In this document: positions 1 to 8,387 of the stretch, piece by piece | Numbering within the stretch: the first letter of the stretch is position 1 | How the letters are laid out: every line of letters starts with the position of its first letter | Assembly: GCA_029861535.1 (NCBI GenBank) | Contig: JAOTZC010000001.1 | Location: forward strand, 1-64,000 | Direction of reading: 5' to 3' | DNA length: 64,000 nt | Source of the DNA: Gammaproteobacteria bacterium | GTDB lineage: Bacteria; Pseudomonadota; Gammaproteobacteria; Steroidobacterales; Woeseiaceae | Position numbers and translations under genes: made by a program | The notes under the pieces: generated by a model | Told to the model about the DNA's origin: nothing | Database searches by the model: none | The model's input: the letters and a program-made list of their open reading frames with translations, nothing else

Positions 1-108
1 GTCCGCCACTCGACGCCTGGAAGCAAGCTTCCATCGTTTCCGTTCGACTTGCATGTGTTAGGCATGCCGCCAGCGTTCAATCTGAGCCAGGATCAAACTC
101 TTCAGTTC
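1..108 (-). rRNA. rrs: 16S ribosomal RNA, 5' end only (runs off the window)
   Basis: Read on the minus strand, the sequence contains the universal 27F site AGAGTTTGATCCTGGCTCAG, followed by the conserved ATTGAACGCTGGCGGC and AACACATGCAAGTCGAACGG. These belong to the first 60 bases of bacterial 16S rRNA. Aligning with the E. coli 5' terminus puts base 1 at about position 108. Only the first ~108 bases are present. The gene is read leftward out of the window, so the rest of the rRNA operon lies outside. The body is gammaproteobacterial in style. Confidence 0.97.
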
Positions 109-227
109 ATAGCTTTGAGCTTGAATTGAGAATAATCCCCAAATTACTAAGATTTCACTTGGTTCTTACACTCGATTTTGCCTTCGCAAAATCCAGCGCA
201 AGCACCCACACAAATTATCTGATTGAA

Positions 228-240
228 TTGTTAAAGAACG
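228..240 (-). promoter_or_regulatory. rRNA leader boxA antitermination site
   Basis: On the minus strand the motif CGTTCTTTAACAA lies about 120 bases upstream of the 16S 5' end and is followed by TTCAATCAGATAATTTGTGTGGG. This closely resembles the E. coli rrn leader (boxA TGCTCTTTAACAA followed by a boxC-like tract). BoxA loads the Nus antitermination complex so that rRNA transcription resists Rho. Confidence 0.88.
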
Positions 241-242
241 AT

Positions 243-326
243 TGAAAATGGGGACATTCTTAATTTGGCGTTCGAGCCGCATGGTCCGTCAGCAACTGAA
301 CCAAATTAAGAATGTCCCCAATTTCA
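243..326. repeat. REPIN-like palindrome, family A, in the rRNA leader
   Basis: Two 26-base arms (243-268 and 301-326) are inverted copies matching at 25 of 26 positions, with core TGGGGACATTCTTAATTTGG. They flank a 32-base loop. A head of GGGGAC followed by an AT-rich tail is typical of the REP-type palindromes mobilised by REP-associated tyrosine (Y1) transposases in gammaproteobacteria. No such transposase is in the window. The element sits between the predicted rrn promoters and boxA, so it is transcribed at the start of every pre-rRNA and could form a very stable hairpin. Confidence 0.85.
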
Positions 327-337
327 GTAGACCCACA

Positions 338-366
338 ATTATACAAGCCGAGCGGGACTGTTGACC
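338..366 (-). promoter_or_regulatory. possible second rRNA promoter (P2)
   Basis: On the minus strand a perfect -10 hexamer TATAAT (338-343) is preceded by CTTG. The -35 region 17 bases further upstream is poor (GGTCAA). The position just downstream of the better promoter at 437-464 recalls the tandem P1-P2 layout of rrn operons, but the weak -35 leaves it doubtful. Confidence 0.4.
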
Positions 367-436
367 AGCCCTACGGCCACTGCTGTATTTGAATTGGAGG
401 TCCGCTGCAGGACACCGTACCTGCAACGAGCGGGGC

Positions 437-464
437 ATTATAGCGACGAATCTAGTGGGGTCAA
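437..464 (-). promoter_or_regulatory. rRNA operon promoter (P1-like)
   Basis: On the minus strand a -35 TTGACC (459-464) and a -10 TATAAT (437-442) are separated by 16 bases. They are followed by a GC-rich discriminator (GCCCCGCTCG), the hallmark of stringently controlled rRNA promoters. The DNA just upstream of the -35 (465-485) is A-rich like an UP element. Transcription would start near 430, giving a leader of about 320 bases before the 16S gene, of which 84 bases are the inverted repeat at 243-326. Confidence 0.8.
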
Positions 465-518
465 CAGTTTATTTGCCGTTTTGTGACCCTTCGTCCAAGT
501 TGTTGATTCCCTGAGATT

Positions 519-992
519 TCAGGGCCGCTGATACACCATATATACGTCGGCGCGCTGGTACTCCGAAGGTGCCGGACGCGGGGCGTGCTCAAAGCCCGCG
601 GACTCGTACAGCGTCAGCGCTGGCGTCAGGCTCGAGTGCGACTCGAGAAACAGCGCTGTACCACTGATTTCCTCATACTTCTCGATACAGGCCCGCATCA
701 AATGGCGACCAATTCCGGCGCCCCGGAAGCGCTCGGTCACCGCCATCTTGGTCAGTTCATAGACGCCGTCCCCGTGATGTTTTAGAGCCACAGTGCCGAC
801 GATCTCGCCGCTGCATTTGGCGAACAAGATGACTCCGCCGTGTTGAATAATCTGTTCTTCAGGTCGGGAGAGCATTTCGTGGTCGATGGTTTCGACACGA
901 AAGTACTTTTCAAGCCATTCGACGTTGAGGTCGTGGAACGCCCTCGCCAGATCAGGCGAGAACTCAACAATCTCTACGTCCGTGCGTGACAT
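519..992 (-). CDS. GNAT family N-acetyltransferase
   Basis: A 157-residue protein with the GNAT fold. The central strand carries a VGTVALKHH segment. It is followed by the acetyl-CoA pyrophosphate-binding loop RFRGAGIGRHLM (about residues 88-99) and a late ALTLYESAGF motif where Tyr often acts as general acid. The family transfers acetyl groups from acetyl-CoA to amines, and the substrate cannot be told from sequence. The ATG lies six bases after the stop of the upstream exported protein (999-2234) with AGG in front, so the two are co-transcribed and probably read from tyrS. It is the last gene before the rRNA promoter, which fires in the same direction. Confidence 0.88.
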   Translation of the reverse strand: MSRTDVEIVEFSPDLARAFHDLNVEWLEKYFRVETIDHEMLSRPEEQIIQHGGVILFAKCSGEIVGTVALKHHGDGVYELTKMAVTERFRGAGIGRHLMRACIEKYEEISGTALFLESHSSLTPALTLYESAGFEHAPRPAPSEYQRADVYMVYQRP

Positions 993-998
993 CGCGCC

Positions 999-2234
999 TT
1001 ACTCGGCGTCACCTTCGACTTCCTCCGCTTCTTGCTCGACGTTGTTGGCCGCAAACCAGGTCATGTATTCCTCAGAGTGCGAAAACTGCTCAAGCGACGG
1101 ATCTTTTGCGAGCGCCTCTGGGTCCAGAGAATGCCCGAATTGCGTTTGCAGTTGCTCAAGCGCAGCAATTGCGTCGACGTAAATTTCAGCTGCGGCCCGC
1201 GCTCGCAACGCCGCCCACCAGCCCAGCTCGAGATCTGGCTCCTGCTCAGTCGCCTTGTCGGCCAACGCGATCGCATCTTCGAGCTGACCCATCACCAACA
1301 TCGTCGACGACAAGCGTGCATTCGTCACGGCGTCGTCTATACGTAGAGTTTTCTTCACGCGCATCAGAGCATCGTGCGCTTTTTCGAACTGCTTATCCGG
1401 AAAGTAGTAATCGAGCAGTGACAGCGAAAACAACGGATCGTTTGGGTAGAATTTGGCGACCGCCATCAAAATTTTTCGCTGGCTGCGACGTTTGCGCGCG
1501 ATTCGGGCTGCGTCCAACCCGGCAACCAGTACATCACGTTGACGCTGAAGGCTAACGTCGAGGCTATCGTAAATCTGAAAAAACCGGTCGAAATCATAGT
1601 CACGAGCGGCCTTTAACACCTCTATTACTTGAAACACTTGTTGCTCCCGAACATTGGGAAAGTCGATCAGTTTGCGCACAGCGTTTTTATTCGGTTGCCC
1701 CTGCACCAGCGACAGTCCGACACGATCGGAAAATTGATGCCCCCAAAGATAGTCTTTCCAGTCGACGACGTTGAGTTTGTTCCACGAGCCAATACGTAAC
1801 TCGTACTCAACGTAATTAAACTGAAAGTGCGCCATATCGAATCTGACAACAGCTCGACCTCGCTCGCCACGAGATTCTACAAGTAGGAGGTGGGCGCGTA
1901 TTCCATCCTTGGCTTCCTCCTTGTACGCAGTCTCAATAAATTTCGGAAAATTGTCTCTCTCCTTCATGTCTTCGCGAAAATCACGCTTGACGCGTTGGTC
2001 GATCAGGCGCAGCCCGAAGATTCGATCGAGCATGTCATTCTCATTGATCGAATAAGCGAGTCGGTCGAATGAGCCCCTGTTGAGGTCGTCTACGATAGCG
2101 CCCATGTCATCTCGAAACTTCTGTTGAAGACGCGCCTCCTCCAACTCACGTTCATCAATTTCGTCCTCTGAATACGCAGGCATGCCGCATAGCAACAGAT
2201 TACAGAGCAACAGAAATTTAATGACTTTGTGCAC
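999..2234 (-). CDS. exported protein with TPR-like repeats, unknown function
   Basis: About 411 residues. I start it at the GTG at 2234, because CGGAG lies six bases upstream and the product then opens with a clean signal peptide (HKVIKFLLLCNLLLCGMPAYS). Longer reading frames would begin inside the adjacent palindrome (2247-2327), which is unlikely. The mature part begins with an acidic, charged helical stretch. The middle (residues ~100-200) has strands with RGRAVVRFD and YEYELR. The C-terminal half looks like tetratricopeptide helices (PDKQFEKAHDALMRVKK, MGQLEDAIALADKATEQEPD), followed by an acidic tail. It is likely periplasmic and scaffold-like. I do not recognise a named family. It shares a transcript with the GNAT gene downstream. 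Confidence 0.75.
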   Translation of the reverse strand: MHKVIKFLLLCNLLLCGMPAYSEDEIDERELEEARLQQKFRDDMGAIVDDLNRGSFDRLAYSINENDMLDRIFGLRLIDQRVKRDFREDMKERDNFPKFIETAYKEEAKDGIRAHLLLVESRGERGRAVVRFDMAHFQFNYVEYELRIGSWNKLNVVDWKDYLWGHQFSDRVGLSLVQGQPNKNAVRKLIDFPNVREQQVFQVIEVLKAARDYDFDRFFQIYDSLDVSLQRQRDVLVAGLDAARIARKRRSQRKILMAVAKFYPNDPLFSLSLLDYYFPDKQFEKAHDALMRVKKTLRIDDAVTNARLSSTMLVMGQLEDAIALADKATEQEPDLELGWWAALRARAAAEIYVDAIAALEQLQTQFGHSLDPEALAKDPSLEQFSHSEEYMTWFAANNVEQEAEEVEGDAE

Positions 2235-2246
2235 GACCATCTCCGG

Positions 2247-2327
2247 AAATGGGGTCGGATCCAATTTTACTGCAATGCAATACGCGCACCGGGCGCCAGG
2301 CCCGGAAAATTGGATCCGACCCCTTTT
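2247..2327. repeat. REPIN-like palindrome, family B, abutting the tyrS stop
   Basis: Arms at 2247-2268 and 2306-2327 are inverted copies matching at 21 of 22 positions, with core GGGGTCGGATCCAATTTT. The 37-base interior ends in its own small hairpin (CCGGGC/GCCCGG, 2289-2305). The head GGGGTC resembles the family A and C elements, but tail and loop differ. Its right end overlaps the tyrS TAA by two bases. In the tyrS-to-999 transcript it would form a long hairpin that could attenuate or stabilise the mRNA. Confidence 0.85.
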
Positions 2328-3525
2328 AGGTCAAACTGACACGTGCGAATCGCCGACGGCCAACCTGGTAGACGTTCGTCGAGCCGGCCCCCACGCTGAG
2401 CGATCGATCCTCCACGCGCTCGCCGTCGATACGCACCGCACCCTGTTTAATCATCCTGAACGCTTCGGATGTGCTGTCGACGAGACCAGCGCCTTTTAAC
2501 AAGTGCGCGATTCCGAGTTGTCCACCATTCGTCGACAATGTCATTTCAGGCATGTCAGAGGGTACGGCCCCCTGCTGAAATCGCGCGATAAATTCAGCCT
2601 TCGCGCTTTCGGCGGCCGTTGCATCATGAAAACGCGTGACGATCTCGATTGCGAGCTCAAATTTCGCATCGCGGGGATTCATACCTTCATCTACTTTTTT
2701 CCGCCGCGCGATGATGTCGTCCAGCGGACGAAAACTCAAGACCTCGAAATAACGCCACATCAGCTCATCGGATATCGACATGAGTTTGCCGAACATCTCG
2801 CCGGGCGCCTCAGTAATGCCGACATAGTTGTCCAGTGACTTCGACATCTTTTGCACACCGTCGAGTCCTTCGAGTAACGGTGTCGTCATGACGATCTGCG
2901 GCTCCTGACCGTAGTCTTGCTGCAGCTGACGCCCAACCAGCAAATTGAATTTCTGATCGGTGCCGCCAAGTTCAACGTCGGCTTTTAGCGCAACGGAATC
3001 GTAGCCTTGCACAATTGGGTATAGAAACTCGTGAATGGAAATCGGCTGGCCGCCCGTGTAGCGCTTGTTAAAGTCGTCGCGTTCCAGCATTCGGGCGACT
3101 GTATGGTGTGACGCGAGTTTTATCAGACCTGCCGCGTCCATATCCCCCATCCAATTCGAGTTAAACTCGATGCGTGTTTTTTTCTCGTCGAGGATCTTAA
3201 ATATTTGAGCTTCGTAAGTTTCGGCGTTCGCTTTGATGTCGTCGGGAGACAGTGGCGGCCGGGTCGAGTTTTTTCCCGACGGATCGCCGATCATGCCGGT
3301 GAAATCGCCAATCAAAAAGACGACCTCGTGACCGTATTCCTGGAACTGACGCATCTTGTTCACAAGTACCGTGTGGCCGATGTGCAGATCCGGTGCGGTC
3401 GGGTCAAAACCAGCTTTGACAATCAGTGGTCGGCCCTTCTTGAGCTTCGCCTCGAGACCGGATTCCGGCAACACCTCGTCGGTGCCGCGGTACAGTTCGG
3501 CCAGCTGTGTCTTGATGTCGGTCAT
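2326..3525 (-). CDS. tyrS: tyrosyl-tRNA synthetase
   Basis: 399 residues, the length of the Pseudomonas-type (TyrZ-like) enzyme. It charges tRNA-Tyr with tyrosine in the cytoplasm. The class I signatures are clear: HIGH in DLHIGHTVL (about residue 48) and KMSKS in [12 protein letters not shown] (about 230). A C-terminal S4 RNA-binding domain ([19 protein letters not shown]) follows. The start is placed at the ATG giving [11 protein letters not shown], which matches the family. The longer frame adds 21 residues of low-quality sequence. It is divergent from mepM across about 157 bases, the arrangement known in Pseudomonas. Confidence 0.97.
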   Translation of the reverse strand: MTDIKTQLAELYRGTDEVLPESGLEAKLKKGRPLIVKAGFDPTAPDLHIGHTVLVNKMRQFQEYGHEVVFLIGDFTGMIGDPSGKNSTRPPLSPDDIKANAETYEAQIFKILDEKKTRIEFNSNWMGDMDAAGLIKLASHHTVARMLERDDFNKRYTGGQPISIHEFLYPIVQGYDSVALKADVELGGTDQKFNLLVGRQLQQDYGQEPQIVMTTPLLEGLDGVQKMSKSLDNYVGITEAPGEMFGKLMSISDELMWRYFEVLSFRPLDDIIARRKKVDEGMNPRDAKFELAIEIVTRFHDATAAESAKAEFIARFQQGAVPSDMPEMTLSTNGGQLGIAHLLKGAGLVDSTSEAFRMIKQGAVRIDGERVEDRSLSVGAGSTNVYQVGRRRFARVSLT

Positions 3526-3682
3526 CGTCTGCGTCGCGCGTATCTTGGATCGCCGTGTCGGGGGCGAACTGTAGCATTCTCGCAGCAATGTACAAACCGA
3601 AGTTAACGCGCTGACTTATAACAGTTTCTTTGACCTCTTCGGGAGGCCGGGTTAGAGTAGCGACTTCCTGAACCGAAGGGAT

Positions 3683-5080
3683 ATGGACGTGCATCAGAGG
3701 CCCAGTCCACTGCTTCACGATTACAAGCCGTCTGGCACTCGCCACACTAAAAAACCCAAAGCCCTGCAATGGTTTGCCGTCGGTCTCGGTATTCCGCTCG
3801 CCGGGCTAGCCATGATTTCGATGCTGGTTGGCGAGCAGCCCGCCGCGCCAACCGTCGAGCAAGCTGCCCTGTTGCCCGCGGGCGAGATTCAGATCGATGA
3901 CGTCACCAATTTGCCGCGCGAAGAAGTAGTCCAGGCGCTGATCGAGCCCGTGCTCGATCCGGTGCCACAATTCGATTCGCTGAATCTCACTATTGGACGG
4001 GGTGACACACTCGACAAGCTTTTTCGACAACACAATCTGAATCTCGGACATCTCGCCGCCGTAGCCGCGCTCGAAGAGCCAAGGAAAATATTTCGGCGGC
4101 TCAAGCCGGGTGACGAGTTCGACATTCTTCATGACAACGGCAGTATCGTCAGCATGTACTCGGTACTCGACTTGACTAGTGCGCTTAAGATCGAGCGTGG
4201 CGAAGAAGGCTTTAGCACCGAGATCGTGGAACGTCCGATTGAGGTTCGCAAGCGCATCGCCTACGGCGTTATCGAAACATCCTTATTCGAAAGCGGCGCT
4301 GATGCCAGCCTGTCGGACAAAGTCATCATGAACGTTGCAGGAATATTCGCTTGGGATATCGATTTTGTGCTCGATATTCGACAGGGCGATAATTTCTACG
4401 TGCAGTACGAAGAAATCTGGCAAAACGACGAGTTCGTCACCGATGGCGAGATAATCGTCGCCGAATTCAATAACAATCGTCGCACGCACCGTGCAATACG
4501 ATTCATCGATGCGGACGGCTATTCTGATTATTTCACCCCCGAGGGCGATAGCGTGCGCAAGGCATTTATTCGCGCGCCAGTCGATTTCACTCGCGTAAGC
4601 TCAAACTTTAATCCACGACGGCGACATCCGATTCTGAACAAGATTCGTGCGCACCGTGGTGTCGACTACGCGGCGCCTCGCGGCACCCCGATTAAGGCCG
4701 CTGGCAACGGCAAGGTGATATTTCGTGGTGTCAAAAACGGTTACGGCAATGCGATCATTTTGCAACATGGCGGCAACATCACGACGCTCTACGCGCACAT
4801 GTCGGGGTTTGCCGCGTCGGCGCGAATAGGTAGGCGGATGCGCCAGGGCCAGACCATTGGCTATGTTGGCGCGACAGGCCTCGCAACGGCCAACCATCTG
4901 CACTACGAATATCGTCTAAATGGCGTACACCGGAACCCACGCACCGTCGCATTGCCAAAGGCTGAACCGATCGACGCGAAATATCGTGACGAATTTCTCG
5001 CCTCGGTCGAACCGATCCTCGAGGAACTCGAGCACTTCAAGCGGACGCAAGTAGCCGCGGTCGGCTACGCCGGCCAATAA
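3683..5080 (+). CDS. mepM: murein DD-endopeptidase, M23 family (MepM/YebA-like)
   Basis: 465 residues. A short cytoplasmic tail and one membrane anchor (ALQWFAVGLGIPLAGLAMIS, ~residues 27-46) put the rest in the periplasm. A LysM/OapA-like segment (GRGDTLDKLFRQHNLNLG, ~105-122) precedes a regulatory region. The C-terminal M23 lytic domain has the zinc-binding sites HRGVDYAAPRGTPI and HLHYEYRLNG plus the YAHMS loop. These enzymes cut cross-links in peptidoglycan to allow cell growth. A good ribosome site (GAAGGG) precedes the ATG. anmK follows 18 bases later, so a muropeptide release and recycling operon is likely. Confidence 0.93.
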   Translation: MDVHQRPSPLLHDYKPSGTRHTKKPKALQWFAVGLGIPLAGLAMISMLVGEQPAAPTVEQAALLPAGEIQIDDVTNLPREEVVQALIEPVLDPVPQFDSLNLTIGRGDTLDKLFRQHNLNLGHLAAVAALEEPRKIFRRLKPGDEFDILHDNGSIVSMYSVLDLTSALKIERGEEGFSTEIVERPIEVRKRIAYGVIETSLFESGADASLSDKVIMNVAGIFAWDIDFVLDIRQGDNFYVQYEEIWQNDEFVTDGEIIVAEFNNNRRTHRAIRFIDADGYSDYFTPEGDSVRKAFIRAPVDFTRVSSNFNPRRRHPILNKIRAHRGVDYAAPRGTPIKAAGNGKVIFRGVKNGYGNAIILQHGGNITTLYAHMSGFAASARIGRRMRQGQTIGYVGATGLATANHLHYEYRLNGVHRNPRTVALPKAEPIDAKYRDEFLASVEPILEELEHFKRTQVAAVGYAGQ

Positions 5081-5098
5081 TCTCTGTTCGAAAAGTCA

Positions 5099-6232
5099 AT
5101 GAACAACTTGTATTTGGGTCTGATGTCGGGCACGAGCATGGATGGCATCGATGCCGTGCTGGTGCAATTTGACACGAACTCATTGACCCTCGTCGGCACC
5201 CATCGGCAACACTACCCGACGAAACTCCAGACGCAATTACGCACGGCCATCTTGACACCCGAGGCCTGTGGTCTCGACGAGCTCGGTGAGCTCGACACCT
5301 GGGTTGGTGAATGCTTTCGTGACACTGCGCTTGCGTTAATCGAATCCTCCAATAGCAGAACGGCCGACATACGAGCGATTGGCAGTCACGGCCAGACCGT
5401 ACGACATCGACCCGACGCCACTCATTGTTTCACGTCGCAAATCGGCAACCCCGCGGTGATTGCCGGTGGTACCGGTATAGATACCATTGCAGACTTCAGG
5501 CGTGCCGACGTCGCGCTTGGGGGCCAGGGAGCGCCGCTCGTACCGTTGTTTCACGACTGGCTGTTCCGTGCGACCGACGAACATCGTGTTGTACTGAATA
5601 TCGGTGGCATCGCCAATGTCACCGTGCTGCCCGCTGGATCAGGTTTGGTCACCGGCTTCGACACCGGCCCCGGCAATACGCTGCTCGATGGCTGGATCAG
5701 AGATCAGAAATTCCAAGACTTTGACGTCGACGGTCAATGGGCCCACAGCGGCAACATAGACTCGGAATTGCTGCAGCGCCTGCTGGCAGATGCGTGGCTC
5801 GTTGCCGAGCCGCCGAAAAGCACCGGTGTCGAATATTTCAATCTTGCGTGGTTGCGACGTCACGATATCGACACGATTTCGAGCGTCGATGTGCAAGCTA
5901 CGCTGTCTGAATTTACGGCGGCGAGCATTGCCAGGGCGATCGAAACTTGGGCACCGTCCACATCGCAGATATTTGTTTGCGGCGGTGGCGCACACAACCG
6001 CGACCTGCTCAGACGTCTTAGCCAACGGCTTACAAGTCGCACACTTGATACAACGACTGCCGTGGGCCTCAAGCCGGATTGGGTGGAGGCTGTCGCTTTC
6101 GCCTGGCTGGCCAAGCGCCATGTCGAGGGCCGACCCGGAAATCTTCCCAGCGTAACCGGGGCGAGCCGGGAGACCGTGCTCGGCGCCCATTACCCGGGCG
6201 ACTCAAGCGGCGATGGCCGAGATCGGAACTAG
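5099..6232 (+). CDS. anmK: anhydro-N-acetylmuramic acid kinase
   Basis: 377 residues, normal for AnmK. The N-terminal GLMSGTSMDGIDAVLVQFD is the family fingerprint (ATP and sugar site). IGSHGQTVRHRP, LNIGGIANVTVLP and GFDTGPGNTLLDGWI are further conserved blocks, and VCGGGAHNRDLLRRL closes the ASKHA fold. The enzyme phosphorylates and opens 1,6-anhydroMurNAc released from the wall, giving MurNAc-6-phosphate for recycling. It lies 18 bases after mepM and belongs with ampD (33307-33867), which releases the same sugar in the cytoplasm. Confidence 0.96.
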   Translation: MNNLYLGLMSGTSMDGIDAVLVQFDTNSLTLVGTHRQHYPTKLQTQLRTAILTPEACGLDELGELDTWVGECFRDTALALIESSNSRTADIRAIGSHGQTVRHRPDATHCFTSQIGNPAVIAGGTGIDTIADFRRADVALGGQGAPLVPLFHDWLFRATDEHRVVLNIGGIANVTVLPAGSGLVTGFDTGPGNTLLDGWIRDQKFQDFDVDGQWAHSGNIDSELLQRLLADAWLVAEPPKSTGVEYFNLAWLRRHDIDTISSVDVQATLSEFTAASIARAIETWAPSTSQIFVCGGGAHNRDLLRRLSQRLTSRTLDTTTAVGLKPDWVEAVAFAWLAKRHVEGRPGNLPSVTGASRETVLGAHYPGDSSGDGRDRN

Positions 6233-6280
6233 TTAAAGTTTCCGTAAACGAAGCGCTGATATACTGGTCGGCCGAGACTT

Positions 6281-8371
6281 TTGTCTGAGACGCCCGTGGA
6301 CGTACCGTCGCTGCCACCTGCTGACCTTTACATTAACCGTGAACTCAGCATGCTCGAGTTCAACAAGCGGGTATTGGCGCTGGCCCAGGATCCGAACGTA
6401 CCGTTGCTGGAGCGCTTGCGCTTTCTTTGTATTACCTGCACCAACCTCGACGAGTTTTTCGAGATTCGTGTCGCCGCTCTGAAACAGCGCATGGAAATCG
6501 GCGCATTGACGCAAGGCCCGGAAAATCTTCCTGCTCAACAAGTTTTCGACGTGCTGCGGACAAGAATGCTGGCAATTGTCGAACAACAATACCGGCTACT
6601 CAACGATGTGATGTTTCCACAACTGGCGGTGGCCGGCGTACGGTTTCTGCGCAGCGAAGACTGGTCATCAGAACAAACCGAATGGCTGAGCGATTACTTT
6701 CGTGACCAGGTGGTACCGGTGCTTACGCCACTGACGTTTGACCCGTCACGACCGTTCCCACGCATACTTAACAAGAGTCTGAATTTCATCGTGCCACTGC
6801 GTGGCCGGGATGCCTATGGCCGTCGCCGCCATCGCGGCATGGTTCAGGCGCCACGCTCTTTGCCCCGAATTATTCAATTGCCCGAACACCTGAGCAAGCC
6901 GGGTTGCCATGACATTGTTTTCCTATCTTCAGTCATTCGCGTCCACGTCGATCAGTTGTTCCCAGGCCTAAAGGTCGACGGCTGCTATCAGTTCCGCGTT
7001 ACGCGAAATAGCAATCTTTACGTTGATGAAGAAGAGGTCAATGACCTAGTACATGCGCTCGAAGGCGAGCTTGAGGCGAGTCGATATGGTGCCGCGGTTC
7101 GCCTCGAGGTCGGCCGCGATTGTCCTGAAGACCTGCAGGAATTTCTGCTCGATCATTTCGGGCTGGATGAGCAGGATCGATATCTGGTCGAGGGACCGGT
7201 CAATTTGAATCGGCTCGCGACGGTCTGCGCCATCGACGATTATCCCGAGTTGTTGTATCCGCCGTTTACTCAAGGCCTGCCAGACAAATTGCTGAGCGAA
7301 CAAAACATATTCACACTTCTCGAAAAAAAGAATGTATTGCTATTTCATCCTTATCACTCGTTCTCCCCGGTTATCGACTTCGTGAAGCTCGCCGCATCCG
7401 ACGAAAATGTATTAGCGATCAAGATTACGCTTTATCGCACCGGCGCGGACTCACCGATTATCGATTTCCTGGTCAACGCTGCACATGCTGGCAAGGAAGT
7501 CACCGTCGTCATTGAGCTTATGGCTCGCTTCGACGAGGCGGCTAACATTTCACTTGCTAACCGGCTGCAGGAAGCCGGCGCGCATGTTGTCTATGGGCTC
7601 GTGGGCTACAAGACGCACGCGAAAATGACGCTTGTAGTTCGACGTGAACAAGGCACACTTGTTCGTTACGTACACCTTGGCACCGGTAATTACCATCACA
7701 ATACGTCACGTATTTACACAGATTATGGCTACTTCAGCAGTGACAAGGATTTGGGTGAAGACGTCCACAAAATTTTTATGCAACTAACAAGCTTGACCGA
7801 AGCGCGTGACCTGAAATTGATGCTGACGTCACCATTCAACTTGTTCGACGCAATCATGGACAAAATTCAGCGCGAAGTCGAGCACGTGCGAGCCGGCCGA
7901 AAGGCGCGCATCATTGTCAAAGTAAATTCGCTCAGCGACCCGAATGTCGTTGATGCGCTTTACGAAGCGTCGCAAGCCGGCGTAAGAATCGACCTAATCG
8001 TTCGCGGAATCTGCTCGTTGCGGCCCGGTGTGCCTGGTCTCTCAGACAACATCAGCGTCCGCTCGATTCTCGGTCGATTCCTCGAGCATTCGCGCGTCTA
8101 CTATTTCTTGAACGACGGTGACGAGGAGTTTTACTGCGCAAGCGCAGACTGGATGCAACGTAATCTACAGAAGCGCAACGAGTCATGTTTTCCTGTCATG
8201 CAGAAATCCCTAAAGAAACAACTCAAGCGCGACCTGGAACTGTACCTTGCGGACAACTGCCAGGCCTGGATTCTGCATGGCGACGGCAGCTACGAACGGC
8301 TATCGCCAGGCACGGCCGAGCCGATATCTGCACAGACGAGGTTCCTCGAACTGATGGCCTCGCCAAACTAG
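6281..8371 (+). CDS. ppk1: polyphosphate kinase 1
   Basis: 696 residues, typical for PPK1, which builds polyphosphate from ATP at the inner membrane. The N-terminal domain (LYINRELSMLEFNKRVL), the middle domain (NSLNFIVPLRG region), and the two phospholipase-D-like C-terminal domains are all present. KTHAKMTLVVRRE carries the histidine expected to be autophosphorylated, and FLEHSRVYYF and YVHLGTGNYH are conserved. There is no ATG near the start. The TTG at 6281 or the GTG at 6296 are the only options, so the exact start is uncertain. A -10-like TATACT at 6260-6265 would leave a very short leader. The gene converges with ppx, 16 bases apart. Confidence 0.96.
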   Translation: MSETPVDVPSLPPADLYINRELSMLEFNKRVLALAQDPNVPLLERLRFLCITCTNLDEFFEIRVAALKQRMEIGALTQGPENLPAQQVFDVLRTRMLAIVEQQYRLLNDVMFPQLAVAGVRFLRSEDWSSEQTEWLSDYFRDQVVPVLTPLTFDPSRPFPRILNKSLNFIVPLRGRDAYGRRRHRGMVQAPRSLPRIIQLPEHLSKPGCHDIVFLSSVIRVHVDQLFPGLKVDGCYQFRVTRNSNLYVDEEEVNDLVHALEGELEASRYGAAVRLEVGRDCPEDLQEFLLDHFGLDEQDRYLVEGPVNLNRLATVCAIDDYPELLYPPFTQGLPDKLLSEQNIFTLLEKKNVLLFHPYHSFSPVIDFVKLAASDENVLAIKITLYRTGADSPIIDFLVNAAHAGKEVTVVIELMARFDEAANISLANRLQEAGAHVVYGLVGYKTHAKMTLVVRREQGTLVRYVHLGTGNYHHNTSRIYTDYGYFSSDKDLGEDVHKIFMQLTSLTEARDLKLMLTSPFNLFDAIMDKIQREVEHVRAGRKARIIVKVNSLSDPNVVDALYEASQAGVRIDLIVRGICSLRPGVPGLSDNISVRSILGRFLEHSRVYYFLNDGDEEFYCASADWMQRNLQKRNESCFPVMQKSLKKQLKRDLELYLADNCQAWILHGDGSYERLSPGTAEPISAQTRFLELMASPN

Positions 8372-8387
8372 GCTAATTCTGGATTTG

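Noticed and set aside
986-1555. 189-codon plus-strand frame with Arg-rich product
   Set aside because: It is antisense to the exported TPR-like gene, Arg/Ser-rich and without a start signal: a shadow of the real frame.
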